Of a stretch of DNA of 27,077 nucleotides, positions 1 through 6,864 are shown in pieces. Within the stretch, counting starts at the first letter, position 1. Each line of letters starts with the position of its first letter. Position numbers and translations under genes: made by a program. Under the pieces are notes generated by a model. That model worked only from the letters and a program-made list of their open reading frames with translations. It searched no databases and was not told the origin of the DNA. The DNA is from an uncultured Acidaminococcus sp. (lineage in GTDB: Bacteria; Bacillota; Negativicutes; Acidaminococcales; Acidaminococcaceae), in the NCBI GenBank assembly GCA_900538365.1, contig UPXT01000025.1:1-27077 (forward strand), given 5' to 3'.

Positions 1-386
1 CCCTTTATTTTGCAAGGACTATTTTTCCCTACCGAGAAACATTTTACGCTTAGTTGAGGGATCCCTCAGTCATTCGACTTCCTGACAAACAAGAAATGAA
101 ATTTGCCAACGCTCCGCCATAAGAAGCCCCTTTCAGCGCAGCATGCTGCCTCTTTTCCCAAGTGGCAAGGGGTGCCTTTTTCAGAGTCCGATTACCAGAC
201 TTATTTTTTATCTTGGCCCTTTTTCGGAATATTTTTCCCCTCTTTAATCTGGTTTTTACTATAGGAATCTTTTTTCTTCCTGAATTTCTTTATTTTTATT
301 ACACTTTTCTGATTGACTTTCCTATTTGCACAACTTATTTCTATATATGTTTTTGTTGTAGGTACTTTTATTTGTTCTCATTTATT
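1..386. other. AT-rich non-coding region upstream of the LytTR gene
   Basis: I see no convincing gene here. The only sizeable open frame (162-401, plus) is phenylalanine-rich translation of T-rich DNA with no ribosome site. A perfect 14-bp palindrome, TGAGGGATCCCTCA, lies at 55-68. A GC-rich hairpin candidate followed by T5 lies at 124-181, after which the DNA becomes strongly T-rich up to the LytTR promoter. Confidence 0.6.
124..181 (+). terminator. possible terminator of a gene left of the window
   Basis: GCCCCTT (126-132) can pair with AAGGGGT (167-173), with one G-T pair. The inner region carries the self-complementary GCAGCATGCTGC (138-149), and TTTTT follows at 177-181. A smaller alternative hairpin, GGCA/TGCC (164-176), ends at the same T-tract. 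The long interior makes this tentative. Confidence 0.35.
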
Positions 387-414
387 TTGAAAATTTTCTG
401 AATCATGTTATACT
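387..414 (+). promoter_or_regulatory. promoter of the LytTR regulator gene
   Basis: TTGAAA (387-392) and TATACT (409-414) are separated by 16 bp and match sigma-A-type boxes. Transcription would start near 421, leaving a leader of about 90 nt before the ATG at 512. I could not identify a LytTR direct-repeat binding site, so autoregulation is not shown. Confidence 0.6.
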
Positions 415-511
415 AATAATCGTGATTTTTGTTACATTTGTGTTATTTCATTCTTTTTTCTACACGATGACAGTAAAATCACGTATCTTCTCTACAGAAA
501 GGAAGTCTGTT

Positions 512-1228
512 ATGTTTTCCGTCGCCTTGTTCGATTCCGTGCGAGCAAACCTCAATGAAACCAGCGATCAGCTCAATTCCCTCTCCGCCCTGCCAGAAAT
601 CATGCATCTGTATCGCTACTCCAAATTTTCCAGTCTCCTCACCAGCCTATCCCATCAAGGAAAATTCCAACTCATCATTCTCCAGAGCCTTTCCACACCC
701 TTTCCCGATCTGTCGCTTGCGCGGCGCATCCGCCAGTACGATCGGCGGGTTCCCATTATCATCGTGACGGATAACGAATCCTTATGTCTTGAAGGGTACG
801 ACGTTCCCATCTTCCAGTTCTATACCCAAGCCATGACTGTGCAGCAAATGCGCATGGTCCTTGAGTCACTTATGGATCATGCTCCCGATATGGGCAACCG
901 GTTCTTTATCTTTTCATCGGACCAAAGTATGTATCAGGTTCGGCTTTCTGATATCACCTTTTTTGAAGCCAACCGGTCCTCCCTTTTCATCCATACAACG
1001 CAAAAAAGCTACGCCTGCCGGGATACACTCAAGAACCTGCAGGCGCGGCTCCGCCGATTCCCCTTCGAACGGATCCATAAAAGCTTCATCGTAAACACAA
1101 AGTTCATCAGCTGCCTGCAGTCCGACTCCCTGATTCTTCAAGATGGTACGGTCCTGCCTGTGAGCAAGCACAAAATGGCGCCCATGCGGCACTACCTAAA
1201 GCTCCTCATGGAGTCATCCCTGCTCTAA
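512..1228 (+). CDS. LytTR-family transcriptional regulator with degenerate receiver domain
   Basis: This is a predicted 238-residue DNA-binding regulator. Residues about 131-235 form a LytTR domain, shown by the motif IHKSFIVNTKFI near 189-200 and by DGTVLPVSKHK at 211-221. Residues 1-120 have the length and beta-alpha spacing of a response-regulator receiver, but the key residues are missing: the segment LIILQSL puts Gln58 where the phosphorylated Asp should be, the N-terminal acidic pair is reduced to FDS, and the conserved Lys near Y104 is replaced. Phosphorylation control is therefore unlikely. The start at 512 has GGAAG six bases upstream; an in-frame ATG at 422 lies essentially at the predicted transcription start and is less likely. 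No histidine kinase gene is adjacent. The gene converges on the YolD-like gene with a 5-base gap. The regulatory target is unknown. Confidence 0.85.
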   Translation: MFSVALFDSVRANLNETSDQLNSLSALPEIMHLYRYSKFSSLLTSLSHQGKFQLIILQSLSTPFPDLSLARRIRQYDRRVPIIIVTDNESLCLEGYDVPIFQFYTQAMTVQQMRMVLESLMDHAPDMGNRFFIFSSDQSMYQVRLSDITFFEANRSSLFIHTTQKSYACRDTLKNLQARLRRFPFERIHKSFIVNTKFISCLQSDSLILQDGTVLPVSKHKMAPMRHYLKLLMESSLL

Positions 1229-1233
1229 GGCTT

Positions 1234-1632
1234 TCACTCGATGCCGCGGATCTGGGAGACAGGAATTGGCGCCTTGCCTTCAAGGTAAAACGCCTGCCTT
1301 GATAAATCAATGCGATAAAGGCGGCCTGACACCGTCCGGCAGACGCCGCCGTTCTTGCGTTCGTCGGGTTCAAAATAATGAAGGGTCACATAGGGGCGCT
1401 CCCCTATTCGTTCCATGAGAAGACGTGTCTTTTGGTCGAGCCGTTCCCGCTGCGCTTCATCAAGCTCTGCGTCTTGGTCCGTATAACGGGCCCGTTCCGT
1501 GATGGTTTCCGTAAAGCCCGACAACGCGTCAAAAGGCGCAAACTGGGCCGCGCGCTGGAGCCGAGGCATGCGGGCCCGAGGAATCCCAAAAGGATAGGGA
1601 TGGTCCAAGATTGCAGCATAAGGATTAGGCAT
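1234..1632 (-). CDS. YolD-like protein, partner of Y-family polymerase
   Basis: A 132-residue protein resembling the small YolD-like proteins that accompany UvrX/ImpB-type polymerases in Firmicutes. The diagnostic block RAAQFAPFDALSGF is at residues 27-40, and the C-terminal half has the usual F-x-PDxRKNGG and dI..I pattern. The start is set at 1632 because GGAGG lies five bases upstream; a longer in-frame start at 1653 lacks this. It overlaps the polymerase gene by 8 bp and its ribosome site lies inside the polymerase reading frame, so translation is probably coupled. The biochemical role of the family is poorly known; a regulatory or accessory role in translesion synthesis is inference from the pairing. 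Confidence 0.8.
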   Translation of the reverse strand: MPNPYAAILDHPYPFGIPRARMPRLQRAAQFAPFDALSGFTETITERARYTDQDAELDEAQRERLDQKTRLLMERIGERPYVTLHYFEPDERKNGGVCRTVSGRLYRIDLSRQAFYLEGKAPIPVSQIRGIE

Positions 1633-3061
1633 GATGACCTCCAATCTGGCCATGACGGGTAATCGTCATGGCCTCTTTGCATAAGTTGCGTCCCTTGACA
1701 AGGGCATTGCGGCCAAATCGGTGATGGACCTCAAGGGCAGCTTCCTGAAGCCGTGCTTCCCGTGGATCTTCATCAAGAAGGGGCGTTTGCTCGGCAAAAA
1801 GGGAGGCTTCCCAAACGGGATCCTGAATGTCTTGGGAGCGCACGTGGACCGCGGTGACACTCATCCGGCGCACCCACAGATAGGGATGGGCCATACGGTC
1901 ATAAAGGGCCATCACGCTCGCCATGATAGGCTGTCCGGCATGGGTCCATCCAGCAAGACGGGCCGAACCATGACTGCGGCCTGACGGCGGCAGGTCCCGG
2001 GAAAGACCCTGCGGCTGCCTCCCATCATAGCCAATGGTAAGGGCCACCTCATCGGTCACAAGTCGTTTGCGGGCAAGGTCCAAGATGAGTTCATCCGTCA
2101 TCTCCCATGCAATCATGCGGGCATTTTCCGGTGAATAGGGCTTGGGCAGGACCTGGCTTGTGCCAAGGCTGGAGGCTTTTGGGATATACCGCTTGATGTC
2201 GCTCATACGGCAGGATTCCCACCCCCATGCATGGTCAATGAGCAGCTCGGCATTGATGCCGAACCAATCATACAAAAGGGAAGCATCGGAAAGGCTGAGG
2301 CGGGCAATATCCCCCATGGTGTAAAGGCCATGAGCAGAAAGACGCCGGGCTGAACCGGGGCCAATGCGCCAAAAGTCCGTCAGGGGCTGATGGCCCCACA
2401 AGGTCCTGCGGTAAGAGGTCTCATCAAGAAAAGCAATGCGTACCCCATAGGGATCGGGCCTCAGGGCCTTTGCTACGATATCCATGGCCACCTTGCTGAG
2501 GTAGAGATTCGTTCCAATGCCGCCCGTTGCCGTAATGCCCGTTTTTTGAAGAACGTCTCGGATCATGGTCATTGCAAGGGTATAGGGCGTCATGCCATAC
2601 GTCGAAAGGTACGGCGTGGCATCAATCATGACTTCATCAATGGAATAGACATGGATGTCCTGAGGAGCAATGTAACGCAGATAAATGCCGTAGATGTCCC
2701 GACTCATTTCGATATAGCGCTGCATACGCGGCATGGCGACAATATAAGAAAGCGCTTTTTCCGGATGACGCCTAAGCTGCGAATCAAAATGGCTCACCCC
2801 CTGAAAAGAACGCTGGGGCGCCTTGCTGCGGCGCAGGGCATTGATTTCATCGACTTTGCGGATCACTTCAAACAGGCGGGGCCGACCCGGAACCCCCCGT
2901 TTTTTGAGAGGCGGCGATACGGCAAGGCAGATGGTCCGATCCGAACGGCTCTTATCGGCAACGACAAGACACGTATCAAGGGGGTCAAGGCCCCGGTCCA
3001 CACACTCTACGGAGGCATAAAAGGATTTGAGATCGATGCAGATATAATAGCGCGGTTTCAT
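1625..3061 (-). CDS. Y-family DNA polymerase (DinB/ImpB/UmuC-type, UvrX-like)
   Basis: A 478-residue translesion DNA polymerase. The first catalytic Asp is D10 in YICIDLKSFYASVE, and the second catalytic pair is D142-E143 in VYSIDEVMID. A helix-hairpin-helix-like segment (GIGTNLYLSKVAMDIVAK) and the thumb and little-finger regions follow, so length and order fit a complete UvrX/ImpB-type enzyme. The start at 3061 has AAAGGAGG five bases upstream; a longer open frame to 3115 would begin upstream of the -10 box and is rejected. The gene is first in a two-gene unit with the YolD-like gene. A LexA-like operator just after the promoter indicates SOS control. I do not assign a symbol because DinB, UvrX and UmuC cannot be separated by eye. 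Confidence 0.9.
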   Translation of the reverse strand: MKPRYYICIDLKSFYASVECVDRGLDPLDTCLVVADKSRSDRTICLAVSPPLKKRGVPGRPRLFEVIRKVDEINALRRSKAPQRSFQGVSHFDSQLRRHPEKALSYIVAMPRMQRYIEMSRDIYGIYLRYIAPQDIHVYSIDEVMIDATPYLSTYGMTPYTLAMTMIRDVLQKTGITATGGIGTNLYLSKVAMDIVAKALRPDPYGVRIAFLDETSYRRTLWGHQPLTDFWRIGPGSARRLSAHGLYTMGDIARLSLSDASLLYDWFGINAELLIDHAWGWESCRMSDIKRYIPKASSLGTSQVLPKPYSPENARMIAWEMTDELILDLARKRLVTDEVALTIGYDGRQPQGLSRDLPPSGRSHGSARLAGWTHAGQPIMASVMALYDRMAHPYLWVRRMSVTAVHVRSQDIQDPVWEASLFAEQTPLLDEDPREARLQEAALEVHHRFGRNALVKGRNLCKEAMTITRHGQIGGHHA

Positions 3062-3075
3062 GATTGCCTCCTTTA

Positions 3076-3101
3076 TAAACACTTGTTCGTTATTTATTAT
3101 A
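3076..3101 (-). promoter_or_regulatory. promoter -10 box with LexA-like SOS operator
   Basis: On the minus strand, CGAACAAGTGTTTA (3089-3076) matches 13 of 14 positions of the Gram-positive LexA consensus CGAACRNRYGTTYC. It lies directly downstream of a perfect TATAAT (3101-3096), so bound repressor would cover the transcription start. The -35 region (CTGCTT at 17 bp spacing) is weak. The polymerase start codon is 15 bases beyond the operator. Confidence 0.65.
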
Positions 3102-3113
3102 ACACACTTCCCC

Positions 3114-3167
3114 AAATAAAGCAGCCCTCTTCCAGAAATTCTTTAGGAACTTCCGAAAGAGGGCTGC
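3114..3167 (-). terminator. terminator downstream of the MATE pseudogene
   Basis: GCAGCCCTCTT (3121-3131) and AAGAGGGCTGC (3157-3167) form a perfect 11-bp stem around a 25-nt loop. On the minus strand the stem is followed by TTTATTT. It separates the decayed efflux gene from the polymerase promoter and overlaps that promoter's -35 region. The long loop keeps confidence moderate. Confidence 0.55.
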
Positions 3168-3822
3168 GTAATATCCAAATTGATATTCAGTTTTATAATT
3201 TCCCGTCCCCCCTTTTCCAAGTGGCGGGACAGGAAGCAGCAGATGAGGAGAAAAAGAAGGGATCCCGAAGCAGTCACAAGACCCATCGCGAAAAGCCTGG
3301 GATGCCAAATAGACGAAAGGAATCCTCACAAGGACAATGGCGATGAGATTGCGAAAAAAGAATAGATGGTTTTTTGCTGCACAGAAGCAGCTGCTGAAAG
3401 AAAAATGGATCCCCTCAAAAATCGTGTCAAAGAGGTATCCTTTTAGATAGGGTCTGCCTAATGCAATGACCGCTTCATCAGAGATGAAAAGCCCCCACAA
3501 AACGCAGTGCCATGACCTGCCTCAAAAAGAATACAGAAAGGCCAAAGAGCGCGGCCGTCTTGATGGCATCAAAAAGGTTGCAGCCCGTAATGAGGGGGAA
3601 GGACTAAAAATCAGGTAAAAAGATAGCGTTTCTTCCCCCTGACGGCTTCGGGCAGCGCTGCTATGAGGTCCACAATACGGGGAAGAAGGCCAATCAATAG
3701 CCCTCTAAGGACAACGGCCACCTTAGCATGATCTGGCTGCCGACGGCAACGGCCGTAATGCTCGCCGGTCCGTCAAAACAAGGCCTTTCCAAACACTCCC
3801 CCGAAAGGGCATTGACAGCCAT
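3143..3822 (-). pseudogene. decayed MATE-family efflux transporter gene
   Basis: Pieces of the C-terminal half of a MATE multidrug/cation antiporter can be read in order but in different frames. About 3600-3481 reads FPLITGCNLFDAIKTAALFG, which resembles the family block around 'P.igyN.GA..y.r'. About 3490-3310 reads SDEAVIALGRPYLKGY and then IVLVRIPFVYLAS, matching the conserved YL.gy and RiP..yl segments. Another frame from about 3310 reads FAMGLVTASGSLLFLLICCF, resembling the last membrane helix, and stops at 3143. At least two frame changes are needed and most of the N-terminal half is missing. The piece upstream of 3600 (possible start at 3822 with AGGAG) is only weakly MATE-like, so the upstream limit is uncertain. 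Confidence 0.65.
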
Positions 3823-3835
3823 AAAACACGCTCCT

Positions 3836-3882
3836 AAAAAATAAAAAGAAGGCCCCCCTCCGGGAAGGGTATCACAGCCTTC
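3836..3882 (-). terminator. terminator of the AICAR transformylase gene
   Basis: GAAGGC and GCCTTC (3848-3853 and 3877-3882) form the outer stem, with an inner CCCT/AGGG pairing. On the minus strand a T-rich tract (TTTTTATTTTTT) follows. It lies about 40 bases after the gene's stop codon. Confidence 0.8.
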
Positions 3883-3922
3883 ACGTGAGGAGCCTGGCAT
3901 TTCGGTCAACGCGCATCGCGCC

Positions 3923-5098
3923 TTAGTGGTGGAACAGACGGCGGCCCGTAAAGCACATGACGATACCATACTTATCAGCCGTTTCGATGACCTGGTCATC
4001 ACGGATGGAACCGCCGGCTTGGGCGATATAGCGGACGCCGCTGCGATGGGCACGCTCTATATTATCGCCAAAGGGGAAGAAGGCATCAGACCCCAAGGCA
4101 ACATCCTTGTTCTGGGCAATCCACGCCTTACGTTCTTCCTGCGTCATGCGTTCCGGCTTTTCCGTAAAGAGCGTTTGCCAGATTCCATCGGCAAGAACGT
4201 CATCGTCATCGGCGGAAAGATAGACATCGATGGTATTATCCCGGACCGGTTTCGGCGTATCAGGTTTAAAGGGCAGGCTGAGCGCTTTCGGGGACTGACG
4301 AAGCCACCATTTATCGGCCTTATCACCAGCAAGGCGCGTACAGTGGACGCGGGACTGCTGCCCGGCACCGACACCGATGGTCTGCCCGTCCTTGACGTAG
4401 CAGACAGAATTTGATTGGGTATATTTGAGGGTAATCAAGGCAATGAGAAGGTCCCGTCTGGCCCCTTCCGAAAGTTCCTTGTTCTTCGTGACGATTTTTT
4501 GCAGGCAGTCCTTTCCAATGAGGTCCGCATTGCGGCGCTGCTCAAAAGTGACACCAAAGACTTCTTTGGTCTCCATTTCATGGGGCACATAGTTCGGGTC
4601 GATCTGGATGACATTATAGCGTCCCTTTTTCTTTGTTTTGAGGATGGCTAGGGCCTCATCATCGTAGCCCGGAGCAATGACGCCATCTGAGACTTCGTGC
4701 TGAAGGACTTTTGCCGTCGCCACATCGCACACATCAGAAAGGGCCACAAAATCGCCAAACGAACTCATCCGGTCCGCACCGCGGGCACGAGCATAAGCAG
4801 AAGCAAGAGGCGACATTTCATAGCCTTCAAGACGATAGACCTTGCGCAGCGTTTCTGTCAGCGGTTGGGCCACTGCGGCACCGGCAGGACTGACATGCTT
4901 AAAGGAGGACGCAGCTGGAAGCCCCGTGGCTTCCCTAAGCTCCTTGACGAGCTGCCAGCTATTTAGGGCATCCAGGAAATTGATGTAGCCAGGACGGCCA
5001 TTTAAAATCGTAACAGGCAGGTCACTGCCATCTTTCATATAGAGTTTTGCTGGAAGCTGATTCGGGTTGCAGCCGTACTTTAATTCGAATTCCTTCAT
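3923..5098 (-). CDS. purH: stand-alone AICAR transformylase (PurH C-terminal domain only)
   Basis: This 391-residue enzyme corresponds to the phosphoribosylaminoimidazolecarboxamide formyltransferase domain of PurH, which adds a formyl group from 10-formyl-THF to AICAR in the penultimate step of IMP synthesis. The catalytic Lys-His pair is K67-H68 in SSFKHVSPAGAA. Further family blocks are TQSNSVCYVKDGQTIGVGAG and ALGSDAFFPFGDNIERA. The N-terminal IMP cyclohydrolase (MGS-like) domain of bifunctional PurH is absent, so a separate cyclohydrolase should be encoded elsewhere. The start at 5098 has GGGAGG seven bases upstream; the in-frame ATG at 5104 would leave a one-base spacing, and the open frame beyond it runs through the riboswitch. 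It is a single-gene unit between its own promoter and terminator. Confidence 0.92.
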   Translation of the reverse strand: MKEFELKYGCNPNQLPAKLYMKDGSDLPVTILNGRPGYINFLDALNSWQLVKELREATGLPAASSFKHVSPAGAAVAQPLTETLRKVYRLEGYEMSPLASAYARARGADRMSSFGDFVALSDVCDVATAKVLQHEVSDGVIAPGYDDEALAILKTKKKGRYNVIQIDPNYVPHEMETKEVFGVTFEQRRNADLIGKDCLQKIVTKNKELSEGARRDLLIALITLKYTQSNSVCYVKDGQTIGVGAGQQSRVHCTRLAGDKADKWWLRQSPKALSLPFKPDTPKPVRDNTIDVYLSADDDDVLADGIWQTLFTEKPERMTQEERKAWIAQNKDVALGSDAFFPFGDNIERAHRSGVRYIAQAGGSIRDDQVIETADKYGIVMCFTGRRLFHH

Positions 5099-5119
5099 CT
5101 TCATTCCTCCCTCATATAG

Positions 5120-5160
5120 AAAAAGGCCAACCTCGGGCCCTTTTCGCCCAGACGGTCGGC
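5120..5160 (-). terminator. terminator hairpin of the ZTP riboswitch expression platform
   Basis: The last aptamer segment GCCGACCGTCTGGGC (5160-5146, minus) can instead pair with the downstream GCCCGAGGTTGGC, giving about 13 pairs with one bulge and a short A-rich loop, followed by TTTTT at 5124-5120. Aptamer folding and terminator folding are mutually exclusive, so ligand binding should permit read-through into the transformylase gene. Confidence 0.8.
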
Positions 5161-5213
5161 TCACTGCGATCATGCTCCCTGTGGGTACCCCCACTTCCGT
5201 CAGTTACATGATC
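5146..5213 (-). promoter_or_regulatory. ZTP riboswitch aptamer (pfl motif)
   Basis: Read on the minus strand, the aptamer has the P1 pair GATCATG/CATGATC, the conserved ACTGACG internal loop, the P2 hairpin GTGGG/CCCAC and the invariant GGGAGC. After a short linker comes the conserved GCCGACCGTCTGGGC, which forms P3 and the pseudoknot. These are the hallmarks of the pfl motif, which senses ZTP/ZMP, the AICAR-type signals of 10-formyl-THF shortage. It lies between promoter and start codon of AICAR transformylase, the enzyme that consumes ZMP, which is a standard target. Confidence 0.9.
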
Positions 5214-5223
5214 TGATAGGGTC

Positions 5224-5253
5224 ATTATAATATGGGAAGGGCGGGAGTGTCAA
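5224..5253 (-). promoter_or_regulatory. promoter of the riboswitch-purH unit
   Basis: Perfect TTGACA (5253-5248) and perfect TATAAT (5229-5224) boxes are separated by 18 bp on the minus strand. The predicted start is just upstream of the ZTP aptamer. Confidence 0.85.
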
Positions 5254-5261
5254 TGTTGGCA

Positions 5262-5623
5262 TTATAGAGTCGGAGCAAGAAGTACTCCGAACCGTAAATC
5301 TTATTTCAACCATGGCCGCCCAATGTATGGCACTGACCATGTCCGTAAGGCCTCCCCGGGTAAGAACGCACTCTTTCTCTCCATTCACCTGTCGCATCTA
5401 CCCTTTGAAATTCCCAGTCGTTGTGGAACTTCGGTCTGTTTGGCAACCTTATCCATCCCAACTTGTCCTTATGCGATTTTTGTGCGTCAGGTCGGAACTT
5501 TGCCTGCATCTTCTTTCAGGTTCCATCTCACGCGGTCGCCCTTTTGTGTTCGGCTATGACTTTCCCACGACTGGGGCAGTCTAGGGACTTTCACCTTTAA
5601 GCGTGCGCCCATGCCGGACGCAC
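5262..5623 (-). mobile_element. group IIC intron fragment (5' part, no ORF)
   Basis: Starting at 5623 on the minus strand, GTGCGTCCGGCATGGGCGCA matches the 5' end of bacterial group IIC introns, such as the structurally solved Oceanobacillus iheyensis intron (recalled, not searched). The following landmarks keep the same order: GGTGAAAGTCC, GATGGAACCTGAAAGAAG, GATGGATAAGGTTGC, and TTCTTACCCGGGGAGG with GGTCAGTGCCATA. This covers domain I and perhaps II-III. The reverse-transcriptase ORF of domain IV and the catalytic domain V and branch-point domain VI are not visible, so it cannot splice or move by itself. The 3' limit is approximate, just before the purH promoter. The 5' end abuts the T-tract of the dnaJ terminator, the characteristic IIC insertion site. 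Confidence 0.85.
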
Positions 5624-5624
5624 C

Positions 5625-5656
5625 AAAAAGAGGACCGTGGTCACCACGGTCCTCTT
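5625..5656 (-). terminator. dnaJ (heat-shock operon) terminator
   Basis: The 5628-5656 sequence forms a stem of at least 12 bp (AAGAGGACCGTG with its complement) around a small loop, followed on the minus strand by T5 or longer. It begins two bases after the dnaJ stop codon. Its T-tract is the insertion point of the group IIC intron fragment. Confidence 0.9.
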
Positions 5657-5657
5657 C

Positions 5658-6842
5658 TTACTTCTTATCCTTTTTATCGAAGAAATCCTTCACTTTATTG
5701 AAAAAGCTTTTTTCTTCGGGGTTGATGCTTTCGCCGCTGGCATCGGCAAACTTGCGGAGTGCTTCTTTCTGTGCATCGCTCAGTCTCGTCGGCACAACGA
5801 CTTTGATTTGGATGAGCTGGTCACCCTTTACGCCCGTTCTCAGATTCGGAATGCCCTTGCCTTTGATGCGCAGGACGCGATTGGGCTGGGTTCCTTCAGG
5901 CACCTTAATGGTGGTCTGACCATAAAGGGTCGGCACCTTGATTTCAGCACCCAGTGCGGCTTGGACAATGCTGATTGGTACTTCGCACAGGACGGTTGTC
6001 CCCTCCCGTTCAAAGAACTTATGACTCTTTACATAGAGATAGACATACAGGTCGCCGGCACGGCCGCCGCGCATACCCGCTTCACCCTCGCCTGCCACAC
6101 GGAGCCTTGAACCGCTGTCCACACCAGCTGGAATCTTGACCGTAATGACGCGTTTTTGCTTCACACGGCCCGTTCCATGGCAATGTTTGCAGGGATTGGT
6201 AATGATTTGACCCGTCCCATGACATCTCGAACAGGTACGGACATTGACAACCTGACCAAAGATGGAATTTTGCGTGACCCGGACTTCCCCCGTCCCATGA
6301 CAATCAGGACAGGTTTCAGGGTGGCTGCCTTCGGCGGCTCCCGTTCCATGGCAATGCTCACATTCCTCTTCGCGGTTCAAGCGGATTTTCTTTTCCGTCC
6401 CAAAGGCCGCTTCCTCAAAGGTAATTTCAAGGTCAGCCCGCAGGTCCGCGCCTTGACGGGGACCGCGATCGGCCCGACGGGAGCGGGACGCGCCTGCGCC
6501 CGCACCGCCGAAGAACATATTGAAGATATCATCCATGCCTTCGCCGCCAAAGCCGCCGCTAAAACCGCCAAACCCGCCGCCGAAGGGGTTGCCCCCGGCA
6601 CCAGGGCCGCCATTTTGGAAAGCGGCATGGCCATATTGATCATAGGCGGCCTTTTTCTGCGGGTCACTCAGGACCTGGTAGGCCTCGTTAACTTCCTTGA
6701 ATTTATCGGCTGCTTCAGGATTATCCTTGTTGAGATCGGGGTGATACTTACGAGCCAGCTTGCGATATGCTTTTTTTAATTCCTCAGGCGACGCACTCTT
6801 GTCGACGCCCAGGACTTCATAATAATCTTTTTTATCTGCCAT
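5658..6842 (-). CDS. dnaJ: chaperone protein DnaJ (Hsp40)
   Basis: A full-length 394-residue cytosolic co-chaperone that delivers unfolded substrates to DnaK and stimulates its ATPase. The J domain spans residues about 5-70 with the HPD motif at 34-36. A long Gly/Phe-rich linker (about 75-115) follows, then four CxxCxGxG zinc-binding repeats (CEHCHGTG, CPDCHGTG, CSRCHGTG, CKHCHGTG), and then the C-terminal substrate-binding domains. The start has GAGGGAGA upstream. It is the last gene of the hrcA-grpE-dnaK-dnaJ operon, 22 bp after dnaK, and is followed at once by a strong terminator. Confidence 0.98.
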   Translation of the reverse strand: MADKKDYYEVLGVDKSASPEELKKAYRKLARKYHPDLNKDNPEAADKFKEVNEAYQVLSDPQKKAAYDQYGHAAFQNGGPGAGGNPFGGGFGGFSGGFGGEGMDDIFNMFFGGAGAGASRSRRADRGPRQGADLRADLEITFEEAAFGTEKKIRLNREEECEHCHGTGAAEGSHPETCPDCHGTGEVRVTQNSIFGQVVNVRTCSRCHGTGQIITNPCKHCHGTGRVKQKRVITVKIPAGVDSGSRLRVAGEGEAGMRGGRAGDLYVYLYVKSHKFFEREGTTVLCEVPISIVQAALGAEIKVPTLYGQTTIKVPEGTQPNRVLRIKGKGIPNLRTGVKGDQLIQIKVVVPTRLSDAQKEALRKFADASGESINPEEKSFFNKVKDFFDKKDKK

Positions 6843-6864
6843 CAGTATCTCCCTCTAGGAACGA

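Noticed and set aside
162..401. 79-codon Phe-rich plus-strand open frame
   Set aside because: Low-complexity translation of T-rich DNA with no ribosome site.
2390..3346. 318-codon plus-strand open frame opposite the polymerase
   Set aside because: It runs antisense across the polymerase, its promoter and the MATE remnant, with no family match.
3694..4053. 119-codon minus-strand frame spanning the purH 3' end
   Set aside because: Its upstream half is out-of-frame purH and it crosses the purH terminator; only the piece below 3822 may belong to the MATE remnant.
5099..5194. N-terminal extension of the AICAR transformylase
   Set aside because: It would translate through the riboswitch terminator, and a well-placed ribosome site supports the start at 5098.
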